Assembly (NCBI GenBank): GCA_010093705.1
Contig: MU006115.1
Coordinates: 150,678-214,677, forward strand
Length of the DNA stretch: 64,000 nt
Source of the DNA: Patellaria atrata CBS 101060
Taxonomy: Eukaryota; Ascomycota; Dothideomycetes; Patellariales; Patellariaceae
Reading direction: 5' to 3'
Made by a program: the position numbers and the translations under genes. The notes beneath the pieces are model-generated. The model was not told where the DNA came from, ran no database searches, and saw only the letters and a program-made list of their open reading frames with translations. Below are positions 23,947 through 34,953 of this stretch, piece after piece; within the stretch, counting starts at the first letter, position 1; each line of letters starts with the position of its first letter.

Positions 23947-24516
23947 TCATTTAAGGACTGTATGTGCTCCTCTTGCTGCCAAATGGTTCTCTGTCGTTGC
24001 TTGGTTCAACGTCCGTAAGACACCATATACTTCCACATTATGATATCTCAATCTCGTTTTTGGATCCTTATAAGGAGCAGGCAGACCTGTGATATCGCAG
24101 TAATGCCGTTGACTTGCTGGGTGTAGAGAAGGCGCGGCCTCAATGTTCGTATAGGTCACAGTAGGTCCTGTGGAATTCGCCGCCCTAAGATTCTTCTCTA
24201 ATACTAGTTGTGACAAATTCTGAGCGGCTTGCGCGATATTCGGTTGCCGATTCACGCCATTCGCTGGTGTCGTGGCTCCAGTATCCGCACCTGTTGCAGG
24301 TGGAAGGGGAGTAGACGAGCCGCTGTTATTCTGTGTTGCCATGACGGAAGCTTCTTTGCGTGAAGCTTCTGCAATGATCTGCTTGACATTTTTGTTTCGG
24401 CGTTGAGGGGGCTTCCAGGTTGGTTTGCGGAAAGGTTTGCGGATTGCGTAGAGGTCGAGTTTGTCTAGTAAAGCTTGATGATTTGTTTCATCTGAGGCCT
24501 GAGTGATTGGCGCCAT
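23947..24516 (-). CDS. IES6: INO80 complex subunit Ies6 (YL1-C domain)
   Basis: A single uninterrupted exon of 189 codons. The N-terminal part holds a basic motif (RKPFRKPTWKPPQRRNKNVKQ), a low-complexity Ser/Thr/Ala linker covers residues about 55-125, and the C terminus is a YL1-C domain with RHYCDITGLPAPYKDPKTRL and LRYHNVEVYGVLRTL, ending in RGAHTVLK. This arrangement matches Ies6, which binds Arp5 to form the nucleosome-contacting Arp5-Ies6 module of INO80. The start was chosen because the frame upstream of the ATG at 24516 holds stops, and the MAP start fits. The ARP5 gene lies on the same strand about 3 kb away, separated only by GOT1. Confidence 0.9.
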   Translation of the reverse strand: MAPITQASDETNHQALLDKLDLYAIRKPFRKPTWKPPQRRNKNVKQIIAEASRKEASVMATQNNSGSSTPLPPATGADTGATTPANGVNRQPNIAQAAQNLSQLVLEKNLRAANSTGPTVTYTNIEAAPSLHPASQRHYCDITGLPAPYKDPKTRLRYHNVEVYGVLRTLNQATTENHLAARGAHTVLK

Positions 24517-25465
24517 ATCGTTAATTAATTCTGCACTGTGTTACGTCGAGTCTCAAGAAAGGGGAGGTATTAGATTTGTGTGGTTTTTGAGAGACTCAAA
24601 AGGTCGCGATTCTAATATTCCACCACTTCCGCGCGGTTATTAGACTAGCGTGTTTATCTTCCCGCTTGCCGTAAGCCTTAATACGAGTATCTCCAACTCT
24701 CTATGAGCATCACGTTTCCGCCGTAGCTATGGTTAGTCACTTCTCAATAACTAATATCACGCAGGAAACGGGTCTGATATCATCTTAGGAGAGCCCTCAC
24801 GAGCATCAGCAGAGTCTCTTACTAGGGCGCATCATCACTAATGTGGTATGTTTCTCCAGGTATCATCTGCATATGGTCTCAATGATTCTCATATTTGCTA
24901 TAGGAAAAGTTGAACGAGGCTATTATGGCTTTAAATAAGAACCTTCAGGTAGATAACTAATAATTAATGCTGTGACTGCTGTTGCATCTAGTTTATTCAG
25001 AACTCACTATTCAGTAGGAAATCAATATTCAGAATATGAACGTCGAATTAGTCGCCCAGATGTTCAAAAACTACCAATCTAATGTTCTGTTTCATCTTGA
25101 AGGTAATAGTCTTCATAATTTGTCACTTTATACGAAAATCTGACGATCAAAAGCGACGGAAAGTCTCAAGGACCCATCATGATAGAGTCGGCGTGGCCTA
25201 GAACAGTTAAATCTTAGACGGCATATAAATCATTAAAAAGCTGAGTTCCGCCATTATTTAGACTTTTGAAATAGAGTATATACGTATGTGAGAGTGCTTT
25301 TTTTTTTTTCAGACGCCAACACCAGATAAAATATAAGTTGGTTTAAATGGACCAAAGGCCATGGTATATCATCCTTAACGCCCCTGATTTGAGGTATGAC
25401 CTGAAACATCCCGCCAGTGACATCAAAACGTATGCTCATGTAATATATAAACAAATAGTATGTCT
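24517..25465. other. Intergenic, AT-rich
   Basis: No gene is recognised. It is AT-rich, with a T tract near 25300-25310. It comprises the IES6 5' flank and the 3' flank of the DAHP synthase gene. Confidence 0.4.
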
Positions 25466-26706
<1,241 letters not shown>

Positions 26707-27186
26707 GTTTACTCGGAGAGTTGGGACTTTCGAATTATGAAAAGAGAATTTATTCTATGGAATGGATTACGGGTAATTCAAAGGAACGAGTAGCTAAGGA
26801 CTAAATATAAGAAAGAGCAGAGTGAAAGTAAAAGTGCAATGTGTCCAAGCGGTGAGTCAAGAAGAAGTGTTACGAGAGTTCGATATTTTTTTACCTTTCA
26901 TCTCATTCGTGGCGGCGGGGGGAAGGACTTGTTGTTTTTGGATCATTTGCACGACCGACTTTCGGAGCTGTAAATGTACTTTGGAGAGCATCACGAGCAT
27001 CTCACATCAACCATCGGACAACCAGATATTCAACCATGTGTGCCTAAACTTACATCGCTCTTTTCGCTTGTCAGAAAATTCAATCTTAGGTGCATCTAAG
27101 CTGCATATATGCTGTAGGATTACCTCATCGCGCTGGTGCTGGATGGTATTGAAAGCTTGGAAGAAGTGGTAGACGTGTGTCTCTTT
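26707..27186. other. Intergenic between DAHP synthase start and a small membrane protein gene
   Basis: A plus-strand open frame at 26822-27172 shows no domain and no good start context. It is treated as chance. The region holds the promoter of the DAHP synthase gene. Confidence 0.4.
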
Positions 27187-27582
27187 TCAGATTTCCCCGG
27201 AAAACGCCATGGTTAAAGTAGATTGGGCGTATTCCCATTCTTCCCATTCTTCCCAAATGCGCGAAACTGCAATAACAATGACAATAATCGGTCCGGCGGT
27301 ACGAAGGAGAGCTGGGAAGTGATACTGTACACTGTTACTGGCACAGCTGGTGTGAGGAACGGCGAAGAGCTTACCTACAGCCCAGGTTGTCTCCGCGCCT
27401 AAACTCATACAGGTACCTTGAAACCCCAAGCTCAAGGTGAAACCGCATAACCAGAACCGTAAAGGCGGCTTTTCACCTTTCACACCCAGAAGGGAAATCA
27501 CTTGAGGGGTTTCGCAAAGCAAGAGCTTGAGGTTCGTCTCCACTGGTTGGACGAGCTCGGCCATCTTGAAGCCTGAAATCAT
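27187..27582 (-). CDS. Small predicted membrane protein, unknown function
   Basis: The minus-strand frame is open end to end, but a good 63-nt intron (GTAAGC at 27374 to CCCAG at 27312) lies inside it and is a multiple of three, so both spliced (110 residues) and unspliced forms stay open. The spliced form reads smoothly with two hydrophobic segments (FWLCGFTLSLGFQGTCMSLG and AGPIIVIVIAVSRIW) followed by an acidic Trp-rich stretch. The start may be at 27582 or at an inner Met at 27564 (MAELVQPVETNL). I do not recognise the family. Its start faces the gene at 27700 across only 117 bp, which suggests a shared promoter. It could be a chance frame, but the composition argues for coding. Confidence 0.45.
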   Translation of the reverse strand: MISGFKMAELVQPVETNLKLLLCETPQVISLLGVKGEKPPLRFWLCGFTLSLGFQGTCMSLGAETTWAVGKLFAVPHTSCASNSVQYHFPALLRTAGPIIVIVIAVSRIWEEWEEWEYAQSTLTMAFSGEI

Positions 27583-27699
27583 GGACTCGATCGCAACTCC
27601 TTATCCCCCTTTCTACCTTCCATCACCGGTATCACCTCAAGTCTCCGAACCCATTACTTATTGAGAACGCATGAACGCAGCACTATACAATTCTTGTCC

Positions 27700-28582
27700 A
27701 TGATGTTCGACCTATCCTTAAAGAAACGCCGTCGCGAAGTTGATGAAGATGAAGAAGCTGCACCAGCAACAGCTGTGCAGGGAAACCATGGGAAGGTAGG
27801 CGGTTAACTCCAGATGTTGGACTTTTCTTGGACTATATAATCTAACTGGACGGCTGCAGCGTATTCGCAGTAACGTAACTACGGAAGAACAACCAACAGG
27901 TCAGAGCTATATGGATGCAATACCTTTCCGGCCCTCAGAGCACTCCCCGCACCCGTTCTGGAGACCGACCACCATCACACCCGCTGAATCAGAAGAATCA
28001 GCAGGAGAATCTCCTGTTACACAACCGGACTCTGACATGGAGATGGACGAAGGAAACGACATTTTCGGCCCTCTTCCCTCTCCCGACACTCCAGCATTTG
28101 CGACGCCGCTACGGCCTGCCCGCTTACATTGGCAAGCGATGCAGCAGTTTCCCGGAGGCCGGATTCCTACCCCCATTCACAGTAACTTCTATACGAACAA
28201 CAACACATTCCTGAAAATGACCTCAAGATCCAATAGTGATGTCAGCCAGATGGAACTGGAACACCTCGTATCCGGTTCGCAGCAAACATCCAGAATACTT
28301 CCAGGGCTTGATAGAAGGCTTCCATCACCCGTTAGCGAAGATGAAATGGATACTCAAACCAGTATCGCGGGAAGCCAATTATCCCATCTTAGTGTTGTAG
28401 ATGAAGAGTTCATGGAGGTGGACAGGAATGAGACCATGTTGAGCGAACCACCAAAACGAGGTAGGGCAAGAAGTGGAGCTATTGCAACGGAAAAGAAGAA
28501 GTTCTCCATGGGATATCGCGAAGATTGTCCCAAGTGTCAAGCAAGAGTTCCTGGTCACTACAGTCATTTCCTTCCGGCGTAG
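27700..28582 (+). CDS. Conserved fungal protein with C-terminal CPKC motif, unknown function
   Basis: Two exons, 27700-27795 and 27860-28582, joined in phase 0 across a 64-nt GT-AG intron; about 272 residues. It begins with two Met codons and a short basic/acidic stretch (LKKRRREVDEDEEA). The centre is disordered and rich in Pro, Ser, Thr and acidic residues. The C terminus has a compact motif, GYREDCPKCQARVPGHYSHF, with a Cys-x-x-Cys pair and two His that could bind zinc. A basic run (PPKRGRARSG) just before it may serve nuclear import. I see the motif as family-like but cannot name a function. Divergent from the small membrane protein gene upstream. Confidence 0.7.
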
Positions 28583-28769
28583 AAGATGGCCAGCCCGCAC
28601 TTGCATATCTTTCATTCTCACTGAGTATATGATACCCAAATCTAGACATGACAGCGTTACAGCAAATACTATATTGTACATCATAAGTAGTCACAATAGG
28701 CAAAACTTTTATCTCCTATCCGAGACTTCGCTAAGCCTCTCCCCGGACTTGTTGATCTACAGAGCTCAT

Positions 28770-29909
28770 TCATAAAAACACCCTCAGAAATTCTCCTAGT
28801 GCCATAATTGCCATCGCCTGACCGTACGGCATGCTAGTCCGTTCGATATCCTTATAGTGTTGTAACGTATCTCCCATTGCTGTACCGAAGCTGACATCAC
28901 GCAGTTCTCCATCCGTATTGATTTTGCTGATAGTAGCTTTGACAGCCTTAATTGCGACGTCTTCGTACTCCTTGCCGATATATCGTTTCCGAACTGCTTT
29001 CAACATACCATATGCAAATCCCGCAGTCGCAGAAGTTTCAACATAGCTTCCTTCAGTCAATGGAACGTCGAGAAGCGTTCTCCACAGTCCATCTTGGTCC
29101 TGGAGGTTCTTGAGTGCATAGCACTGCGCCTCCAGCGTGTTTACTAGATGTATCCTAAAGGGATCTGAGGGAGTCATGTCCAAGAGCTCTATAAAGTCCG
29201 GGATGAAAATCGTAAGCCAACTATTCCCTCGTGCCCATCTCGCTCGAGCAAAGTTGTGTCCAACTCCTCCTAGGGCCTTTTCGTCGAACTTCCACCCGTG
29301 AAAGAATAAGCCAGTCAAGGGATCAAAGAGATATTGAATATGCAGCAGCACCTGTCTTTTGGCCTCTTCAATGTAGTGCGGTCGACCCAATACCTTCCCT
29401 ATTTTCGCGAGCGGTAAGACTGTCATCATCAATGTATCATCCCACAGCTCATTCGTGTTGTCCGCTAAATAGGTCATATGCTGCATACCGCCATAGGGTG
29501 TTCGAGGCAGGTCATACATTGCCCACTCGGCCCAACTTTCCAGCCATGGAACGTATGTCTGGTTATGGGTTTGTTCATATACATAAGCTAGCGTGAGGAA
29601 CACGGCCATAGTATTGATATTCTTAGTCGTTCCCCTCGACAGTTGCTCCGAGAACCATTCTTCTATGATCTTGAGGTTATTCGGGGAGGCAGTCAATGTG
29701 TAGTAGTGCCATATTCCATAGAGACCTATTCCATGCGTCCATTCCCAGTCATGCCAGCCTTTAGTATCTATCACCCTCCCATCGGGCAAGCGAAGCAGAA
29801 AATGTCCGGTTGTGTCTTGAATATTTACGAGATTTTGAATCAACCTATCGATCCCATCGCTAATAGCCCGGACGCTGAAGCCATACGCTTCCATAGGTTC
29901 TTGCGGCAT
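28770..29909 (-). CDS. GH105 unsaturated glucuronyl/rhamnogalacturonyl hydrolase
   Basis: A single exon of about 379 residues, the usual length for family GH105 (YteR/YesR type). It has the alternating helix pattern of an alpha/alpha barrel with conserved WHDWEWTHGIGLYGIWHYY, GGMQHMTY, ELWDDTLMMTVLPLA (the Asp of this motif is the expected catalytic acid), GLFFHGWKF, FARARWARGNSWL and ETSATAGFAYGMLKA. The enzyme hydrates the double bond of unsaturated uronic acid-rhamnose disaccharides made by pectin lyases, releasing them for catabolism. No signal peptide is visible, so it is probably cytosolic and acts on imported disaccharide. The divergent neighbour at 30464 is a sugar/organic-acid type MFS permease, consistent with uptake followed by hydrolysis. 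The start used is the ATG at 29909. Confidence 0.88.
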   Translation of the reverse strand: MPQEPMEAYGFSVRAISDGIDRLIQNLVNIQDTTGHFLLRLPDGRVIDTKGWHDWEWTHGIGLYGIWHYYTLTASPNNLKIIEEWFSEQLSRGTTKNINTMAVFLTLAYVYEQTHNQTYVPWLESWAEWAMYDLPRTPYGGMQHMTYLADNTNELWDDTLMMTVLPLAKIGKVLGRPHYIEEAKRQVLLHIQYLFDPLTGLFFHGWKFDEKALGGVGHNFARARWARGNSWLTIFIPDFIELLDMTPSDPFRIHLVNTLEAQCYALKNLQDQDGLWRTLLDVPLTEGSYVETSATAGFAYGMLKAVRKRYIGKEYEDVAIKAVKATISKINTDGELRDVSFGTAMGDTLQHYKDIERTSMPYGQAMAIMALGEFLRVFL

Positions 29910-30463
29910 CTTTACAAGACAATATCCTACTGTCAACGAAGGTCTTTGATGGAATTAAACTATGGATTTCAATTGTACGATATAGGAAGCTCTAATAGCT
30001 TTATTATTGCACTTTTTACAATATCTCTTGCTAGTCAACCTCGTCAAGTCCACCAGCAAATGTAGCGAGGGCCGGGGTCAGTTGCACCGAAGCCATACAA
30101 CGTCCTTGTCAGTTTCTTCCCCTCAGTCAGATCAACGCTTCCAACCCACAACCCCGGCTTTGAGCAATATCTGAGGATCTGACTCAGATCTCTCCCCGGA
30201 TATGTCCAGTCTGGGTATGGGTACATCGCCCATGATTCGGGGGTAGACGGCCCACGCATATGTCAGTTGTGGAGAAATTCTAGCGGCGAAAGAGCTCGGA
30301 CGGTGATGGACCGAATGGTTAGCATAGAGTCGGGGCATGGTAGTGTATTTATATTGCTGCAGCAGTTATCAATTATGGGTCTGATCGATCAGGTCACCTT
30401 AATATCTATTCTGTATTCCTCTTCTTCTCTCTTGTATGAAGTTAGTTGAGGATATTTTGCATT
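29910..30463. promoter_or_regulatory. Divergent promoter region of the GH105 and MFS genes
   Basis: This 554-bp stretch separates the two start codons and would drive both genes. A coding-like minus-strand frame at 30044-30338 interrupts it, without a recognised domain. An A/T-rich TATTTATAT word lies near 30344. No binding site for a named regulator was identified. Confidence 0.45.
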
Positions 30464-32358
30464 ATGACTGACAACCAGGGACGGCATAAGGACCTCTCGT
30501 CAACCGCACCAGAAGTGGTCTCTACAAACCCTTCGACGACAAAGAACGATCATGATGTCGGTCTGATCGAGAGAATCATGTCTGCGGACGAGACTCTCCA
30601 GAAGGACCATATGAACTACGACCGTGTCGACAAGGAGCTTGCAAAGTATGCCCAAGCGACGGCGATAGAAATCAGTCCAGAGGAAAACAAGCGTTTGAAG
30701 AGGATGATTGATAAGAGGATACTCCCTGTTTTGATATTTACGTACTTCTTGCAAGCTCTGGATAAGGGGACTATGAGCTTTGCCAGTATTATGGGTATTC
30801 GGCAGGATTTAGATCTACTTGACAAACAGAGGGTGAGATCCATTTTCATCTTAGAGTCCTTGAATTGCAAATGACAGATTCCTTCTCCATCTCTGTTGTT
30901 CGATCATTCTTCTCATATCTAGAGACGCAGCACGTTCTCATATCCTCACCGATTCTACCTTTCTATTTGGAAATCTTACAATAGCCGTCGTTTCACCTTC
31001 CCGTCATAAGCATTCAACGGGGAATAAATGCAGTACCATGATTAATATTTCAATAGTATGCATGGCTTACGACCTGTATCTACATCGCTGTGCTCATCGT
31101 CGAATACCCCACCAACTGGATCATCCATCGCGTCCCCATCGCCAAATACCTCAGTCTCAACATTGTCCTCTGGGGCACCGTCCTAGCATGCCACGCCGCA
31201 GCGAAAAACTTTGCTACTCTAGTCGCCGTACGTACGCTGCTCGGTATCTTCGAGGCCGTTTGCCAGCCCAGTTTCCTCGTCATGAGTGCCATGTGGTACA
31301 AGCGCGAAGAACAGGCCGAGACAGTCACTTACTGGTACATGATGAACGGTGGTCAACAGATCGTCGGTGGTCTTCTGGCGTACTGCTTTACCTTGATTGA
31401 TTCCGGACCACTTAAGAGTTGGCAAGCGATTTTCATTGCTTATGGTTCTTTCTCGGTTCTATGGGGCTTCTTTGTCGGCTGGTGGCTTCCTGATTCTCCT
31501 ATGAGAGCTAAGTGCTTCAGCGAGGAAGATAAGACATTGATCATAGAACGTGTCCGAAGCAACCAAACGGGTCTGCAGAACAAGCATTTCCGTCCCGAGC
31601 AAGTCTGGGAAGCTTTGAAAGATCCCCAAATGTGGTGCTATTGCTCCATCGCTGTCTGCACTACTCTTCCAACTTCCGGTCTCGGTGCCTTTGCCAATAT
31701 CATCATCACCAGCTTCAAGTTTACCGTTCTGCAGACCCAGCTACTTGCAATGGTACTCGGCGCAGTCATCATCATCATCTTGCTCTCTTCCACCTGGCTA
31801 GTGAAGAAGACAGGTCAAAATCTTCTTATCATGGGCCTCTACGTGATCCCGTAAGTAACTCCCCTTCCACCATCCCGTTCCGTCCTCTGACTTCGGATTC
31901 ATAGCTCCTTCGTTGGCACAATCGTCCTCCTATCAGTCGAAAACACAACCACAGCCACCAAAGCCGGCCTCCTCATTTCCTACTACATCGTTCTCTCCTT
32001 CTGGGCCGCCCAGACCCTCTCCATGTCCATGCTCTCCCGCAACGTCGCCGGGCAGACTAAGAAAACGGTCGTCGTCGCCGCTAACTTTATCGCCTGGGCT
32101 GTCGGTAACGCCATAGGTCCGCAAGTCTTCCTTGATCATGAAGAACCGCGGTATTTCACAGCATTCTCAATTCATATGGGTTGTTATGTCGTGCTGGTCA
32201 TTACCATTGTGGTGTTGAGGTGGTATCTAAAGAGAGAAAATAGGAGAAAGGATGAGCTGGTGGCTCAGGGGGTCAGGGAAGCTAGGGATGAAAGGCTTGT
32301 ACATGCTTTTGATGATTTGACGGATAGGGAGAATCCAAATTTTAGGTATGTATTTTAG
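30464..32358 (+). CDS. MFS transporter of the DAL5/anion:cation symporter type
   Basis: Three exons (30464-30832, 31057-31850, 31905-32358), GT-AG and in phase, about 538 residues. The first intron is 224 nt, longer than its neighbours. The start is the ATG at 30464, since the frame further upstream has only a TTG. The protein has an acidic N-terminal tail, then membrane segments including ILPVLIFTYFLQALDKGTMS, the phase-matched junction YAWLTTCIYIAVLIVEYPTN, TLLGIFEAVCQPSFLVMSAMW, and later LLISYYIVLSFWAAQTLSM and MGCYVVLVITIVVL. The EYPTN stretch and the WYKREEQ loop are typical of the DAL5/allantoate permease family, which carries anionic small molecules. The link to a GH105 gene suggests pectin disaccharides or uronic acids as substrate, by inference. 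Confidence 0.85.
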
Positions 32359-32955
32359 GCGGGCAGTGGATAGTTAGAGTGGTCGCGCTGTATGCGTTGT
32401 ATATATTTCTTTGGAACTAGATACCATCTGAAACAGATGACAGTAGCTTTAACGCTTCACGCACCAGGGGAAAGTCTGGTAATTGAGATAAAATAAAATA
32501 TGCACTAGTACCTCCCGTCAGATCATTCACCTGCAGTCAACTCTAGGAGACTGCTTTGTGCTGCAGTACAAGCTGATATCCAAAATCTTGGCAAAGATCT
32601 ATACTTTTTCTTTCAAAAGGCCGAGATTCTTTTTGGTCATTTGCTTAACGGTTCATAAAAGAGCAAGTTAATACGTTCTCCTAAGATTGCCATCAAAAAT
32701 CTTAAAGATTGGTGTGCAATATTAAATTTTTGGAGAAGGTGGTGGAATTTCAGTTTCTCTGAAAGAGCGCAAACGCGTCAAGGGTGACAAGGCGAGACAG
32801 GGTCATTCGCTAGCTTCTAAGCTAACCCCCTAAGTTCACCTCACGCCCTCGGGTCTTCTCTTTCTGTGCCTTCACCCTTTAACTTTCTTCTATCATCAAT
32901 AACATTCACTCACCAAACTCTAGTCAATTAACAGTTACGACTGTCATCGACAACC
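32359..32955. other. Intergenic, promoter side of the BBP gene
   Basis: No gene is recognised. The last part, from about 32820, is pyrimidine-rich and fits a promoter/5' leader for the BBP gene starting at 32956. Confidence 0.4.
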
Positions 32956-34953
32956 ATGGCTTGGCGCAACCGGCAAGGCTTTACCGGTTCTAATAATATT
33001 CCTTTAGGAACCCGCCGTGGCTTTGGAGCCGACGGAGGCTCTACATCTGCCGATGATGGTGGCTACAACCCTTCAGCACCCGCAACTGGTCTCAGCGAAA
33101 TGAGTGCAAAGCGTGGGCGAAGCCCTGAGCGCGGTAAGTCCATCATATAACATATCATCGTTCCCTCTAATTTGTAAACCAGCTCCTCCAGATGTCGATG
33201 GTAGCAAACGTCGACGCAGGCGGAACCGCTGGGGCGAAAAAGAAGAGAACAAAGTTGCTGGGCTTATGGGTCTTCCAACTGCTATTACAGGACCGATGAC
33301 CCAGGAACAGATCGATGCATATGTCTTGCATGTCCGTATTGAGGAAATCACCAAGAAAATTCAAATCAACGATTACGTTCCAGCATCGCCAGACAGGTGA
33401 GCCTTGAAACTTCTCTTACAATCGATCAAAAGTCTAACTAATTTTCCAGGACGCCATCTCCTCCGCCACAATATGACAACTTCGGCCGTCGTACTAACAC
33501 GCGCGAGTTTCGCTACCGCAAAAAGCTTGAGGATGAGCGCCACAAGCTTGTGGAGAAAGCTATGAAGGATATTCCGGGATATAAACCTCCAGCAGATTAC
33601 AGGCGCCCAACCAAGACGCAAGAGAAAGTTTACGTCCCAGTAAATGACTATCCAGAAATTAACTTCAGTACGATGACTAACCCTAAGTTCCTAACCTCCA
33701 TGCTTTCCCATTTTCATGCTTTCTTTCATGCCCAGTCACTAACCCACATTCTAACATTTTTTGCTTACATAAAATTAACTTGAACACTAACACTTATTTT
33801 CCTTGCTACTAATAGTTGGTTTACTGATTGGACCTCGTGGAAACACTCTCAAAAAGATGGAGTCCCAATCTGGCGCTAAAATCGCCATCCGAGGGAAAGG
33901 CTCTGTTAAAGAGGGTAAGGGCAAATCTGACGCTGCCCACACTAGCAACCAGGAAGAAGATCTCCACTGCTTGATCATGGCCGACACCGAGGACAAGGTA
34001 AATAAGGCTAAGCAGTTGATCCATAACGTCATTGAGACTGTAAGTACCTCACTCTGACCCAAGCCTTGTATACAATCTTGTACTAACGAAGAGATTTAAG
34101 GCTGCCTCTATTCCAGAAGGTCAGAATGAGTTGAAACGGAATCAGTTGCGAGAACTCGCTGCGCTCAACGGTACTCTACGTGACGATGAGAACCAAGCGT
34201 GCCAGAACTGCGGCGAGATCGGCCATAGAAAGTTCGACTGTCCACAGGAACGTAACTTTACCGCATCCATCATCTGTCGTTCTTGCGGTAATTCTGGCCA
34301 CATGGCTCGAGACTGCCCAGACCGAGACCGCGGCACCAGCTGGCGAAACGATGGTGCACCCCCTGGACCACCTGGTGGACCACCACGACCCCGCCCAGAT
34401 AATTACGAAGGTGCTATGAACGATATTACCGGTTACACGGGGACTCAACAACGTATAGAGGGCGGTCCTGGCGGCTATTCCGCTAACGGAAACGGAGACG
34501 CTGCGGCGAGACCATGGGCCGTTGCTGCAACTGGAGGACCTGCACCTTGGCAGGTTCCACGGGACAACAATGCTGGAGGTGCACGCCCTTGGGCTCAAGC
34601 GCGTCCTCAAGAATCTTTCAATAGTTACGGTGCCCCACCACCAGCACCAAGCGCTCCTGGCGTAGCTCCATGGCAGCGTCCAGCCGCTGCTTCGCAACCC
34701 ACTGCGCCTGGCTACACTGCCTTCAATGGATTTAGCGCCGCTCCTGCTGCAAACAGCACGGCTTTACCACCACCTGGTCTTGGAGCTCTCTTTCAAAACT
34801 ACGGTCTTAATGCGGGGTCTCCTCCACCGCCACCTCCGAGCGATATTCCACCGCCTCCTGTTAGTATCCAGCTCCTCTAGCCCCTATTCAGTCACTGACA
34901 TAGCGCAGGCACCACCAGATCTCCCCCCTCCTCCACCACCTCCTCCTAGTTGA
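32956..34953 (+). CDS. MSL5: Branchpoint-binding protein BBP/SF1
   Basis: Six exons (32956-33133, 33183-33396, 33450-33667, 33816-34039, 34101-34859, 34909-34953), all GT-AG, all in phase; about 545 residues. Domains in order: a basic N terminus ([16 protein letters not shown]), the SF1 helix-hairpin region ([20 protein letters not shown]), a KH-QUA2 RNA-binding domain in which [20 protein letters not shown] is made by the third splice junction, two CCHC zinc knuckles ([14 protein letters not shown] and [14 protein letters not shown]) and a Pro-rich tail. The protein recognises the intron branchpoint sequence during early spliceosome assembly. The last intron (34860-34908) is followed by a 45-nt exon that codes almost only Pro. 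If that intron is kept, the protein ends a few residues later at a TAG at 34878-34880, so its last residues change. Confidence 0.92.

Noticed and set aside
26822-27172. A 116-codon plus-strand frame
   Set aside because: No recognisable domain, Cys/Ser-rich composition and located in a promoter region between minus-strand genes.
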